64,000 nucleotides of DNA, taken from NCBI GenBank assembly GCA_026770025.1, contig JAMXDE010000020.1:1054001-1118000 (forward strand), in the 5' to 3' direction. The DNA is from Craspedostauros australis. Lineage: Eukaryota > Bacillariophyta > Bacillariophyceae > Mastogloiales > Achnanthaceae. A program made the translations under genes and the position numbers. Below the pieces are notes generated by a model. That model saw only the letters and a list, made by a program, of their open reading frames with translations, made no database searches and had not been told where the DNA came from. Each line of letters starts with the position of its first letter. Positions within the stretch are counted from its first letter, which is position 1. Shown here in pieces: positions 52,561 to 64,000 of the stretch.

Positions 52561-55395
52561 CTATGTTAGCACAGGCGGTGACTGAATGGCCGTGATTCCC
52601 TGTTCTCTCGCCAGAGACGTGTACAACCCATCCTCAATGGCCAGCAGCTCCTCCGGATGCCCTTGCTCCACGATTTCACCCTTATCGAGCACGATGACTC
52701 GGTTGATCTTCAACGATCGAATCACACCGAGTCTGTGCGTCACCATGACCATGCATTTGGTGTGCTCCATGGATATCTCCAGCGTCTCCACCACCTTGCG
52801 TTCGCTCTCCGAATCCAACGCAGCGCTGCGCGCGGATTGCACAAGTAGGTATTGAGATAACGACGGCAATGTTTACAGACACGAGAGTGGCACCAAGAGA
52901 CCGATTTGTTTCCAAGTGTGAGAAACGATGCAACGCAATGAGATCCGGCACAACAAATGCGCATGGCATATTCATGTCATGCCATTCATGTCATCTGAAG
53001 CGAGGCAAATGAAGCAAGCAATCACAGCCAGACACATGCAAACATAGAGTTGCACGTACGTTGGTTCGTCCAGGAGCAGCACTTCCGGCGATCGAATGAC
53101 GGCACGCGCAATGGCCACACGCTGTCGCTGTCCGCCCGACAGAGAACGCCCGCCCTCGCCCACGCGGGTATCCAGATTCAATCCCAACTCGTTGCCCGGT
53201 TCCACGGGAATGCCTGCAACTCGCAACGATTCTGATACGGCGTCACGGTACGATGCGCTGTAGCATGGTGCACCGCTCGTGGCATTAACGTCATCCTTCT
53301 CGATACCGTACAGAACATTGTCAACCAAGGACATGGGGAACAGCTGTGGTTCCTGCTGCACGACGGAGACCTTCTTGGCCAAGTCGGCACGTCGCAGATC
53401 CTTCAGGTTCTGGCCGTTGATGCTGATGGAACCCGAGGAGGGATCGTAAAACCGAAGGATGGTTCGCAGCATGGAGGATTTTCCGCTTCCGCTGCGTCCC
53501 ACCACCGCGACGCGGTCGCCAGGGTAAATGTTAAAATTGATTCGGCCAAGTGCTGGTCGTTCCATCGCATCGTAAGTGACGGTCATGTCGTCCATCGCAA
53601 TGACCGGGAATGCTGCGGATGCATCGCCATTGACCTTGACGTGACCCTGCGCAGACGACGCCGCCAATGAGATTGTGTCGGCGTTGGGTGCTGCCGATCC
53701 TGACGCTGGAGCCAATGCCGGCGTGCTCTGCAGATCCGATGGTGGGGGATCGCGGATGTTTGGCACACGACGGATGAGATCGGAAACGCTGGATGAGGCA
53801 CCGACGGCGGCCTGTATTTTGGCCCACTGGTCTCCGACCTCGTTCGATGACTCGAGGACGAAATTGGTGTAGAACATGAAGGTTGTGAGTTCTGCGGCTG
53901 GCAACCCGCCGGCCTTGCCGACGCTCCAACAGGCAACCAAGAGCGCGACCTGCAAGAAGGCCTGCAGGGTGTCGCTGACGAATTTGTGCGTTCCGTAGGC
54001 CCATGCCTGCACCTCTTCCAAGCTCAATGCCTTGCTCTGCGCTTTTTCGAATTTGGCAGACTCGCTTTCGACACCATCAAAGGCGCGGATGGTCTCGCTC
54101 ATGGAGAAGGATGTTTCCGCGACTGCCGTGGCATCGGCAAAGGTGTCCTGCACCTGCTCTGCCAAGTCGCGGGCGAAGTCTCCGTAAATGGCAGACAACC
54201 ATGCGACGAGACCGATGCCACCGAATGTCCACATGGAGAGCTTTGGCGATATTTTGACGAGGTAAAGTGAGCCGAAGACAAACTGCGCGAATTGTCGCAG
54301 GACGACGTTGACATGATAGGAAATGACCTGTCCGATTTTGTTGACGTCGGAATTGAGACGGCTGAGGAGGTATCCCGTCTCATTCATGTCGAAGAAGGCG
54401 GCCTCTTGCATGAGGAGACTTCGATGCAGCTTGACGCGCACATTATAGTTGGCTCGCGAACCTGTTGCATGTGTATATGTATGTGTATGTGAGAGAGAAA
54501 GAGAGATGGGTGTAGTGTGTGAGCTGGATGATCAACATGATGGTTGCTGGTCAATGAGATTGACAAAAGCGAAGGGTAACAAAGTGAACGCCCACAACGA
54601 AGATCGATCTCATGATTGCGAAAGTGCGGTGCAGGCAATAGCAATAGCCATAGAGGAGACGTTGACGATACGGTGTGACTGACCTCCGATCCAGAACAAG
54701 CTTCCTCTCATGCCGGTGAACAGAGCAGCGAGAGTACTTGTGATGGCCAATCCAGCCACGGCCTTCATGAGCTCAGCCCTGCCCGCCGTGAGGGTGGAAA
54801 CGCACTGGATGCATTTACTGTAGTAGAGGGGCGTGACGCTGACCATGAATGCACCAACGAAGAGGAAGAAGAAGGAGGGAACCGCGATGTGCGCCGTGTA
54901 TCCTGCCAAGGAAACGACATTCCTTCGTTGCTTGTCGAGCTCTTTCCAAAATGCTCTCTTCTGTCCCTTTATCCGCTTCTTCACAACAGTCCGACGGTCC
55001 CTTCTGTTTTTCGTCATGCGGTCAACAACGAATTTGGCATAAAATGCCACGGAATGCGACAGAGTTTTGGTTTTGGGGACGATGCCATTGGCCAGCGTGA
55101 GTGGATCGCATACGAGAGGATCTTGTAGCTCCGCAGTATCTGTTGCGGCTGAAGCTGAACCTGCAGCTGCCTGGAGCCGCAGTGCGGATGCATCCGCATG
55201 GACTATTCTGTGATAACGATTCTGATAGGCATTAGCATGTTTGCCTTGGGTATGAATTTGCGAGCCTCCCCCAGAACGGAAGGGATGATACGAAGCTCCG
55301 GCTTGCTGTAATTGCGAGGTCGAATGAAATTGAAAGGACGCCGCTGGTGCGGTGCAAGTGCACAGAAGACCGATGGCCGTCGCAAGTAGCCTCAT
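52561..55395 (-). CDS. ABC half-transporter (ABCB-type) with plastid-like leader
   Basis: Three exons, 55395-54684, 54461-53060 and 52825-52561, with introns of 222 and 234 bp; all joins keep frame and give 792 residues. One six-helix membrane domain is followed by one ATPase domain with Walker [10 protein letters not shown] (559-567), Q-loop VVQQEPQLF, signature LSGGQ (678-682), Walker B VLLLDEPT (to 705) completed by AALDSESE from exon 3, and H-loop VTHR. Such half-transporters work as dimers and export lipids, peptides or metabolites. The N-terminus [21 protein letters not shown] is a signal peptide with A-A-S-F at the predicted cleavage point, the mark of plastid import in diatoms, so plastid envelope or thylakoid is the inferred site. 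The substrate is unknown. Confidence 0.9.
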
Positions 55396-56337
55396 GGTTC
55401 TGTTTGTGCGCTGTTCGTACGTATGCTCCAGTGCGGAATAGAGCAGAATCAAGAGTCGAAACGGTAATTGTTCTTGCGGAAGAAAAAAGTCTTCAGTTTG
55501 TGGCGATGGTGATGATGATGGCGACGGTGGCCCAACTGCGGCACTCTGGGATGCAAGGAAGGATGTTCCGTCTTATTCTATAATATGTTTGGAGCTGATG
55601 GGAGTATCGCACTTGTGTTCACGATGCCTTGCTTTGCTTGCGTTGGCGTTTGAACTGGTGCTGGCGCTGGTGGGCGGTGCTTGCTGGCCGATCCTTGAGA
55701 TCAATGCAAATGACAAAGTGGTAGAGCAGTGGAGCAGTGGCGAAAGCAAAGAAGTCGGTGATGGCGATTGGTGCTCAGAGGATGTGGACTTGTTGGACAC
55801 CAACGGAGCCCTTGGTTGTTCGGTGTCAGCGCAGAGACATGTCCACGTTCTTCGGGTTACGTGACAACGATGAGGCGTAGAAATCGAGGTGCTCACACAA
55901 ATTGGGCACTTTTGCGTGTGTTGGTGGTGGAAATCAACACGTTCGTGATGGGTGAAGCGGCTGACGGTCAGGCACCTGCAATCAGGTCACGAGTGTCAAT
56001 CATTGATGAGATGCACGAATGAGAAATCTGTCCAATCAGCGAATGCAGACATTCACCGGAATCCATCCTTCACACTCTTTCCTTGTTTTCGTAGTCGTAT
56101 CTTGGTCCACGACCAAACACGATTGAGATCAACACGCCACACACAAACAAGGAGAAGGAGACCAACACACACACACACACACACACACACAAATCGTGGT
56201 TGGACACACGGCAACGAGAGAGACAGCACAATAGCACCACACCACCACACCAAATCAAACCTCACGAATCAGGGAACTTGTACTATACAACCTAACTATC
56301 ACCCTACAAGCATCCAGAAAGGCAAGACGCAGACACG
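55396..56337. promoter_or_regulatory. Divergent promoter region between the ABC transporter and SNF8 genes
   Basis: About 940 bp. TTATTCTATAATAT at 55573-55586 lies about 180 bp upstream of the ABC transporter start. A (CA)n tract is at 56165-56191, in the leader of SNF8. The plus-strand ORF at 55589-55864 has no recognised domain. Confidence 0.35.
56165..56191 (+). repeat. (CA)n microsatellite
   Basis: About 13 CA units in the probable 5' leader of SNF8. Confidence 0.9.
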
Positions 56338-57354
56338 ATGTCGCATCGAAGGAGAGGCATTGGTGTTGGCCGCGGCAAGGCTTCAGCGAAGTGAGTGATG
56401 CCGGTTGCATTCATGGGGCGTGTTTGCATGCAACCCGTTCCATCTTGGACCTCTCTGTTGCCGAAGTTCGATCGCGATGTTCTGCCGGAACTACTCCTGG
56501 AGTGGTACATCTTATCGACTCGTCCAGCCACCCTTGGCACCAATGAAGAGTCAAGCTCGCTCACCTCACAACGCGTGTCCATGTCATTCCTGCAATCGTT
56601 CGTATGATCCGTACCATCGAATTGTCTCAACACAATCACTTCCAGATTCTCAAAGAAGGCCGAAGAACTCAAGGCAACATCCTTGCAATCGGCGGTGGAG
56701 ACGGTGGAGACTCTGAAGGCCAAGCTGGCGACGTTCGCGAAGACCCATCAGACGGAGATTCAAAATGACCCCGCCTTCCGACAACGCTTCCTTCAGATGT
56801 GCGGGCCGCTGGGCGTGGACCCGCTCGTCAGCTCCAAATCATTCTGGGCAAAGACGCTGGGGGTGGGCGTTGGAGATTTCTACTACGAGCTCGCTGTCAA
56901 GGTGGCCGAAGTGTGCTACGCCACAAGATCCAGAAATGGCGGCATCATTGCGGTGCAGGAGGTCTTCGACGTGTTGCAGAAAAAGTATAAGAGCGGGAGC
57001 GGCAAGAAATGCAACCAGGCGGACATTCCCATCGCCATCGCCAAGCTCAGCAAGCTGGGTGGCGGGTTCCGCATGGTCAAGGTGGGAAAGACGGAGATGA
57101 TCGTGTCCGTGCCGACGGAACTGGATCAAGATCACATGCAGATACTGGAGCTGGCGCAGTCCGACGATGGCAGCGGCAACGGCGGTTGCGTCACGGCGGA
57201 TGATGTCGTTCAGAAGTTGAGATGGTCGCAAGATAGGGTGGATCGGGCCATACGGTTGCTGTTGCAGGAGGGCATGGCGTGGCAGGACGACTATCATGGC
57301 GTTTCCTTCTTCTGGTTCCCCAGCATTTGGAAGGAATCGGGCGCGTTCATGTGA
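56338..57354 (+). CDS. SNF8: ESCRT-II subunit VPS22 / SNF8
   Basis: Two exons, 56338-56390 and 56646-57354, with a 255-bp intron (GTGAGT...CAG); the join in phase 2 gives 253 residues, close to the usual 250-260. Exon 1 codes only for MSHRRRGIGVGRGKASA, matching the conserved HRRGxG start of SNF8. The body carries GVDPLVSSKSFWAKTLGVGVGDFYYELAVKVAEVC and RNGGIIAVQEV, hallmark blocks of the family, followed by two winged-helix repeats ending in LLLQEGMAWQDDYHGVSFFWFPSIW. SNF8 pairs with VPS25 and VPS36 to form ESCRT-II on endosomes, sorting ubiquitinated membrane proteins into multivesicular bodies. No odd residue seen. Confidence 0.96.
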
Positions 57355-57951
57355 TGCGATTGACCAATGTACAACACTAGTACGTGCGTACTCGTATCAG
57401 TAGCATTTTGAATATCATGGAGAATTGCAGATGCCTTGTGAGATGACAAGTCTCTCTCGAGACCGCTTCAACTTTATTGAAGCGTGCATGAGTGTGCGCC
57501 CCACGATGATATAATAGATGATTTCGTCATACTCTAGAGAGGAGTACGACCTAGTACAACTACAGATGCCTCTATCACCAATGTGGAGACTAGTTCCGAT
57601 GATGACGGAAGGCCTCAGCCACATGGAATGAGAACTGCTGGTTGGCGCCAAAAGATCCAAAGGCCGAGAATCAGCGGCTGCCACACAGCACAACCAGGGA
57701 CGCCATCACCACAATACACATTTGTGGGACAGTCAACGAAGATCCGTACAACTACGTTTCGAAACCTGTTCGTGCACTGGCGCAAGTAACAGCCCGCAGC
57801 TCTGCCTACCCCCTGACGATAGCCACAGATTCCTTTACTCCCCATGCTCCTCAGTCAACTCGCGAGACAGCATCGTCGATCATTGCGGCATTCCAGGCTG
57901 CTGTTCCCTCACAACACAACTGCAGCAGCAGCGACAACAACGAGAAGAACC
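57355..57951. promoter_or_regulatory. Intergenic, upstream of the DUF1653 gene
   Basis: About 600 bp. TATAATAGATG near 57510. The frame of the next gene is open upstream to 57844 but without protein-like composition. Nothing else seen. Confidence 0.3.
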
Positions 57952-58260
57952 ATGACGTCCAATGACGCGATCGTGAATTCTGCAATAGCAGAAGCTTCCG
58001 TGCTCCCGGGTCGATACAAGCACTACAAGGGCAACGAGTACGAAGTCTTTTTCGTTGCCACCCATAGCGAGACCAGCGAGAAGCTCGTGGTGTACCGTTG
58101 CCTCTATGGTGACTACTCCCATTGGGTACGGCCGTTGGAGATGTTCACGGAGACTGTGACTGTCAACGACGAAGTATTGCCCAGATTCAAATTCGTCGGA
58201 GCCATGGCAGAGGATCAAGCCGGCAAGACAGGAACACAAAAGGAGAGAACTATTGCATGA
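57952..58260 (+). CDS. DUF1653 domain protein
   Basis: 102 residues from the ATG at 57952 (AACCATGAC context). Residues 18-75 form the domain: PGRYKHYKGNEYEVF, then a variable turn, then VVYRCLYGDYSHWVRPLEMFTETV. The family is known mostly from bacteria as small stand-alone proteins of unknown function, often described as a compact beta domain. The bacterial spread of the family makes it a candidate for old horizontal transfer, though it is not rare in algae. A short N-terminal extension and a basic C-terminal tail are eukaryote additions. No leader peptide, so probably cytosolic. It lies between SNF8 and the coiled-coil protein with no functional tie. Confidence 0.85.
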   Translation: MTSNDAIVNSAIAEASVLPGRYKHYKGNEYEVFFVATHSETSEKLVVYRCLYGDYSHWVRPLEMFTETVTVNDEVLPRFKFVGAMAEDQAGKTGTQKERTIA

Positions 58261-58433
58261 TGCTCTATTCGTAGAGCATACATGTCCATTTCCGAAACTC
58301 TGATAAAACAATAACAAATGAGTATTATTCGTCTTCTTCGAATCACATCGATTCACATCAGGCTGCACATGTTTACCTTCTTCTACAACGATCTCTACTT
58401 TCGTGGACCTGAAAGGACCTGCTCCGGGAGCAG

Positions 58434-61400
58434 TTACTCTTCGGCTTTGGCGATTGACTCAGCCATCTCGTCGATGCTCTCGTTGGACTTTGACTTCTTC
58501 GCGAGGCGTTCCTTCCACCTCTTTGCTCGATCGGAGTTCTTGCCTTTCTTCTTTTTCTTCTTCGAGGACTTCTTCTGTTCTGGCGCGGATTCTGGTGGGG
58601 TCTTGGGAGCCTCCGTCTGCTCGCGCCTTGGTTTGGGCGACGTGGAACGAGGATTCGCCATCTTCGCGAGCAACGCTGCGGCGGCGGCTGCTGCTTCGGC
58701 GCGCTCGGCCTCTGCCTGCGCCTTCTCCTCCTCTTCTGCCTTGAGAACCGCTTCCTCTTCAGCAGCAAGTCGCTCTTCCTCCTCTTCCATCAGCCGAATC
58801 TGCTCAGCTTCTTCCTCCTCAAGCTTCTTCTGTTCAGCATCGAGTCCCTCCTGCTCGGCAGCCAACTTCTTGGCTTCCTCCTCTTTTCGTTGCTTCCTTT
58901 CAGCTTCAAGCTTCTCTTCCTCCGCAGCCTTGAGCTCGGCCGCGGCTGCTGCCTCCTCTTCTCGCTGCTTCTGCTCGGCCTCGAGTCTTTCTTGTTCGGC
59001 TGCCTGCTTCTTTGCGGCTTCCTCTTTTTCCGCTTCGGCTTCTTCTGCCTTGCGCTTGCCTTCCTCTTCATCTGCAGCCTCGTCCGTTGGCTTCTCGACT
59101 CCGGCTTCGCTACCGCCGTCCGACTTCGACTCCTCCAAGGATCCCGAACTGTCTTGGCTTCGTCCCCTGCGCGCGATGCGGTTGAACCATTTCCTCGCCC
59201 TGCCAGTCATGGCATCCTTCGTCTGATCGAGACGATTTGAGCCTTCTGCTGCATCGTCTGTTGGCTCTGCCTCTGCCTCTTGATTGCCGTTTTGGCTTTC
59301 TGGCTGCGCATCTTCTTCAGCCTCTCCGATTTGTGCTTTTGCGGCTTCTGCCGCGGCCTTCTCCTCCGCAAGCTTCGCCTGCTCAACAGCAGCGATAGCA
59401 ACAGCTACTTCTTCGTCCTCGGCCTTGGCTTCTGCTGCCGCCGTTGCTTCTGCGATACGAGCTGCTTCTGCTTCCTCCGCTGCCTTAGCCTTGGCCACTT
59501 CTTCTGCTTTCTCTGCAGCAAGGCGTTGCTCCTCGGCAATACGGGCTGCCTCTGCCTCTGCCTGCACCTTCGCTTCCTCTGCTGCCTTCTCTTCAGCGAC
59601 ACGCTTCTCCTCGGCAATGCGAGCTGCCTCTGCCTCTGCTTCAGCTGCTGCCTTGGCGTCGGCCTCAGCTTGCAGTCTCGATGCCTCTGCAGCTGCTGCC
59701 TGCTCCTCGGCAATTCGAGCCGACTCCGCTTCAGCTTCCGCCTTTAGCTTTGCTTCTGCCGCAATGCGCTCTTCCTCAGCAATGCGAGCTTCCTCTGCTG
59801 CTTTCTCGGCTTCGGCTTGGAGCTTGGCTTCTTCCGCAGCCTTTTCTTCTGCAGCACGGGCCGCCTCTGCTTCGGCCTTCTCTGCAGCGATTCGCTCTTC
59901 CTCGGCGATTCGAGCTGCTTCAGCTTCTGCCTCCAATTTGGCTGCCGCTGCTGCCTCTTCCTCAGCAAGGCGGGCCGCCTTCGCTTCGGCCGCTGCCTTC
60001 GCCTCTTCTGCTGCCTTTGCTTCCGCCATGCGTTCTTCCTCTGCGATTCGAGCTGCTTCTGCTTCCGCCTTGGCTGCCTCAGCCGCCTTTTCTTCCGCAA
60101 CGCGTGTTGCCTCAGCCTCCGCTTCGGCCAATAGTTGCGCCTCTTCTGCAGCCTTCTCCTCCGCGACACGTGCGGCTTCTGCTTCGGCTGCCGCCTTGGC
60201 CTCCATGTCTGCCTTTACGCGCGCTTCTTCGGCTGCCTTCTCCTCTTCCACACGGGCCGCTTCTGCCTTCTCTTGCGCGATGCGAGCTTCTTCCGCCGCC
60301 GCTGCCGCCACTGCTGCTGCTTCGGCAGAGGCCTTGTCTTCGGTCAGTTGGACATCGTCGACGGATACCGCATCTGCTTGAGTTGATTCATCTCCCGATC
60401 CTTGGGATTGCTTCTTTCCACCTAGGCCAAGCAACCGATCTGCCCATGTCTTCTTCTTGTCCTTCTTGCTGCGTGAACCAGACTTCTTCTGCTCGGGTTC
60501 CGCCGCAGGAGCCGGTGCTGCTTCCGATTTCTCTTCAGTTGACGATTCTGAAACAGCCTTCTTGGCGATCTTGAATCCGCCAACGTCCTCCGATGGCGGA
60601 GATTGGACCTTCTTGGCGATCTTGAATCCACCAACGCTCGCAGATTCAGCCTGCGTTGTGGGAGTCGTGGCTTCCTTCTTTGCAACCTTGAACCCGCCAA
60701 CGTCCTTTGCCTTGCCTGGTTTAGCTGGCGAAGCGGCCTTCTTTGCAACCTTGAATCCGCCGACATTGTCCGCTTCCGGCTTTGTGACGGGTGTCGACTG
60801 GCCATTCTCATCGGATGGTGAAAGTGGTGGCGCCTTGGGATGATCCGGGTCGCTTGACGGCTTTTTGTTGCTCGGATGCTGTTTCGCGGCATTGGGCGTC
60901 TGAGCGACACGATTGGGGGTGACCATGTTCATCGAAGTTGGCAGTCCTCCGTCACGACGTCTTGGCGAGTGAGGCGTGTGGTATCCACCAGCATCGATCC
61001 GACTTGCTCCACGCACCTGCACATTCTCAGCATCACCACGTCCTTGCGCAGTGACAATCTGCTCCGTGTGTGACTTGACGATCTTCTTGTACTTCTGCTT
61101 CCACACTGGTGACGGTGGAGAGATGTCACCGACAAAGTGCGATCGCACCACCTTGGGCTTGGAGTCGTTCAATCCCTTGGTCTCCTTGGAGGTGTCGGCA
61201 ACGAGGTTGACTTCGCGGCCCGTCTTCTTGAGTTCGGGGACTGCGAGGCCGTCGCTGGATGAATGCTTGGCATCTGGCACAGATAGGTGTGAGTTCATCG
61301 AATGGCTACCACCTGGGCCTCCCTTAACTTCTGGAGTCGGCAACGGGCTGACGCCATCCCGCAACTTGCGTGGCGTGGAATCACCTGTCTGAATCTCTGT

Positions 61401-63071
61401 GGGCATCCGCCGCTTGATCGCCGAGCTGGTGTTGTCGTCGAAGAAGGACTTGTCCCATTTGCCGGTCTTTCCTGTGGAGTTGCGTCGCGTTGCGCGCTTC
61501 TTGTCGTCTTCGTCGTCGGAGAGTTCATCGAACGGGTCCACGGACTTGGGCCCTCGTTTCTCACCCATGAGATCCCACTTGGTCTTTGGTGCGAATGTGC
61601 AGTTTGGCAGGTCGGCCATCTCACGGCGACGATCACGTTCCATACGTTCTCGTTCTGCCATCGGGACGATTCTCGGCGGTGACGGTATCCTGTCGTCGCC
61701 ACGCCGCCGGCGTTCTTTCGCAACTTTCAATCGATCACCAGCGATGTCCCACTTGGTGTTTGGCTTGAACGTGCAGACGGCCAAGTCCTGGGCCTCATTC
61801 TTCCTTTGTCTCGCGTCATCCTCCTCCTGAAAAGTTCGAAGTTGCAAGTTGTTTATTTAGCGAGCGGTTGCACAATCGGGGGTGCATGAAAATGAACGAT
61901 GCATGTTGAATGGCGTGAGAAACGTCGAGGAAGGAAATGCGATTCGTGGAATGGAACGAGCGAACGAAGAAAAGCATGATGCCCATCGACAAAACTGGCG
62001 GGATGACAGCAACGGTACAAAATATAATACAATGAACCCGACCCAATCTGTGCTCACCTTCATGGTCGTCTTCTTGGCTCGCAGCTGCGATTGCCCCTCC
62101 GTGAACAATTTGTAGACGCGCGGATGCTTCTCGGCATGCTCCGCCGGATCCGTGGGGCGTATCGGTTCCTTTGGCGTTGTCGGTGTTTTGGCAGCCTGCT
62201 TGCTTGCCGACAAGGCGGCTGTCCTTGCACGGGCGGCGGCCGTTTCGGATGAGTAGAGTCGATCAAAGACGGACACGCCGTTGGAGGTGGAGACAGCTGG
62301 TGATTTGCGCGCTGCTGGAGTTTTCGGCGTCGACACGTTCTTGGGTGTGAAGGTGTACTCCTCCATCATGGCGGATTCCAGCTGCGTGATCTTTTGCTGC
62401 TTCTGATTCTGGAATATCTGCGCGCGTTCCCAAATGTGCGTGCCGTTGGTGGACGGAATGGGGGCCGACAGATTGACGGTAATTGGTTTGACGCGTCGGG
62501 TGCTGGAAGGGGTCCTGGCCCTGGCACTGACAACGTACTCTTCGGCAGACGTGAGGTACCGCGGAGATACGTGGGCGTTGCTCTTCTTGTTCCTCCTCCT
62601 CTGCAACGAAGCCGAACGCGTGGTCGAAGCTGCGGCTCTCGAAGCCGTGTTGGGCGTCCTGTGGCTTGTCGGACGAGGTGCCGAACGAGAGCGCGACGGT
62701 GTCTTCGACGAGTAGCCATTTGATTTCTTCGGAGCGGAGGCTTTCGGCTTGAATGCTGGGATTTCCTTGTTGACGTTGCCGTCATCTTTGGACACGGTTG
62801 TGGCGATGGTGACGCTGGGCGCCGGCGTGGTCTCCACAACGATCGGCTTCTTGCCAACGGCATTGTCGTCCTTGCGATCGTCGACTTTGGCAGCATCCTT
62901 CGGAAGTTGGTCCTTCGCATCTCCATTGGCGGCTTCGCTGGCATCTCCCTGTATGAGCAAGTCATCGAGGTCGGCATCCGCAGGATCGACAGCTTCAGGC
63001 TGCTGGTCGAGCTCGTCAAAGAAGGCATTCATGGAGTCATCGTCGTCGCCCATAGCCTCGATAGAAGTCAT
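58434..63071 (-). CDS. Long Glu/Ala-rich coiled-coil protein with CTFxPxTKWD and VGGFK repeats
   Basis: Two exons, 63071-62058 and 61826-58434, with a 231-bp intron (GTGAGC...TCAG), phase 0; 1468 residues. Exon 1 is Ser/Thr/Pro-rich and carries YTFTPKN (about 239), FDRLYSSE and HPRVYKLFTEG. Early exon 2 has two CTFxPxTKWD motifs (about 356 and 414). Four copies of VGGFK(V/I)AKK follow near 690-760, then long Glu/Ala helices (about 840-1150 and 1250-1385) typical of a rigid single helix or coiled coil, and a Lys-rich end. CTFxP plus FDRLY motifs occur in protist cytoskeletal and flagellar proteins, so a microtubule-associated role is possible, but that is inference from motif memory. The antisense of the Glu/Ala part reads as a Ser/Ala/Phe ORF and is a shadow. 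Confidence 0.85.
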
Positions 63072-64000
63072 CGTTTCTTATAGTATGTCAATGGCAATGG
63101 CAATGGTATGTTTTTGCGATGGCGCCGTTGGTTGTTGATGGTGTCTGACGCCAGCCCCCGCTGCAGCAGACCGCGATAGGGATGCACGCTGTCGTTTGTG
63201 CACAACGTTACGCTACGTTGCGTTACGTTCCGCTACGAGTATGATATGATATGATAGGCACCAACACTGGAGACAAGGAATGTGGACGATACCGGGCTGC
63301 GTGCCTGCCCTTCTTGGGATGCCCTCTTTGTGCCGCGATGCGATCGTTGCTGCTGTGTTTGGAGTAGCGCCAACGTTGATTATGACGCAACGGGCGCTTT
63401 CCGTTCTTTCTCAAGATTGGGAGGAACCGTCACACAAGGCAGAGCCCCAATCCTCTTCCGCCGACGCCCTGGATGCCTTCGATCGCAGCACGAGACGATG
63501 CAAGTCGCCGACTCCGATTGATCTCCTGAGATGCCCAAACGCCAATGCGATTGCAACCGGATGGAGTCGTAGGATAGCTCGGATCTCCAACTGTGAATGG
63601 CAGGTTCAGACCGATCAGTCGTATGCAAGAGCAACTTGAGCAACTTGATTCGGAAGTTGCCACCTGTCGTCTATGATTATTCTTCAATGCTCTCGAAGAG
63701 AGACGGACACAGAGACGGCTGTTCTTTGTTCGTTGTTCGTTGTTCGGTTGTGTGGATTGTCATGCATCCAACAGAGCTGACGAGTTGACCAACCAGCCAC
63801 CCTCCACCCTATCCCACACCCACAAGAGAGGGACATCAAACCCTCTTTTCGGCGACCTCTCCAACCACCACAACCAACACCAACACCCGAAACGGGATTT
63901 GCGCAGAAATCTTTCGAGTCATTTCCGCGAAATCAAAGTCATGCACGCCAACCGTTCGCAAATTCGAAGAGCGGCTGGCTTTTGCTTCAACGGATCACAC
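63072..64000. promoter_or_regulatory. Upstream region of the coiled-coil gene to right edge
   Basis: Tandem GTTACG-like units (CGTTACGCTACGTTGCGTTACG) and ATATGATATGAT runs lie between 63205 and 63260, and GTTCGTTGTTCG repeats near 63735. A plus ORF at 63280-63639 has no recognisable domain. The last 200 bp could be the start of the next gene's leader, but nothing is supported. Confidence 0.3.

Noticed and set aside
59284-60574. Ala/Ser/Phe-rich and Leu/Pro-rich plus-strand ORFs
   Set aside because: Antisense of the Glu/Ala coiled-coil region; the repeat lacks stops in several frames.

Overview
The window looks like nuclear DNA of a diatom or a closely related photosynthetic stramenopile. 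The grounds are a leucine-rich-repeat protein tail of a type common in diatoms, Copia-family retroelements whose Gag and RNase H resemble the diatom CoDi kind, short GT-AG introns of about 220-350 bp, two proteins whose presequences resemble signal peptides followed by an A-S-F or A-A-F motif as used for complex plastids, and a prenyltransferase of phylloquinone synthesis. No bacterial operon structure, tRNA, rRNA or CRISPR array was seen. LAYOUT. Left arm (1-15.9 kb): tail of an LRR protein, a truncated LRR relative, a three-exon SERCA-type Ca2+ ATPase (minus), a long disordered protein (plus), a protein of unknown function with a hydrophobic N-terminus (minus), then about 2.4 kb with no recognisable gene. 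Middle (15.9-38.1 kb): a transposon-rich island holding a decayed Harbinger-like transposase, a fossil Copia Gag region bracketed by inverted 0.9-kb repeats, a 1.3-kb coding-period minisatellite, a 1326-residue DDE transposase of a family I cannot name, and a young, whole-looking Copia element with a 5-bp target duplication. Right arm (38-64 kb): an Ala/Ser-rich protein, MenA, a glycosyltransferase-92-type enzyme, a 55-residue membrane protein, mitochondrial-type ribosomal protein uL13, a long coiled-coil protein, an ABC half-transporter with a plastid-like leader, the ESCRT-II subunit VPS22/SNF8, a DUF1653 protein and a long Glu/Ala-rich coiled-coil protein. Exon joins for SERCA, GT92, uL13m, ABC transporter, SNF8 and the coiled-coil protein were worked out by hand; all use GT-AG sites and give full-length frames. 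MAIN DISCOVERY CANDIDATE. The island is bounded by two inverted 39-bp ends (15895-15933 and 38033-38071; 34 of 39 positions identical without gaps), and directly outside them sits a direct repeat CCGTATGA / CCGTATGT. This is the signature of terminal inverted repeats plus a 7-8 bp target-site duplication. It suggests that the 22 kb is one DNA transposon, about 11.8 kb after subtracting the nested elements, with the 1326-residue DDE protein as its likely transposase.
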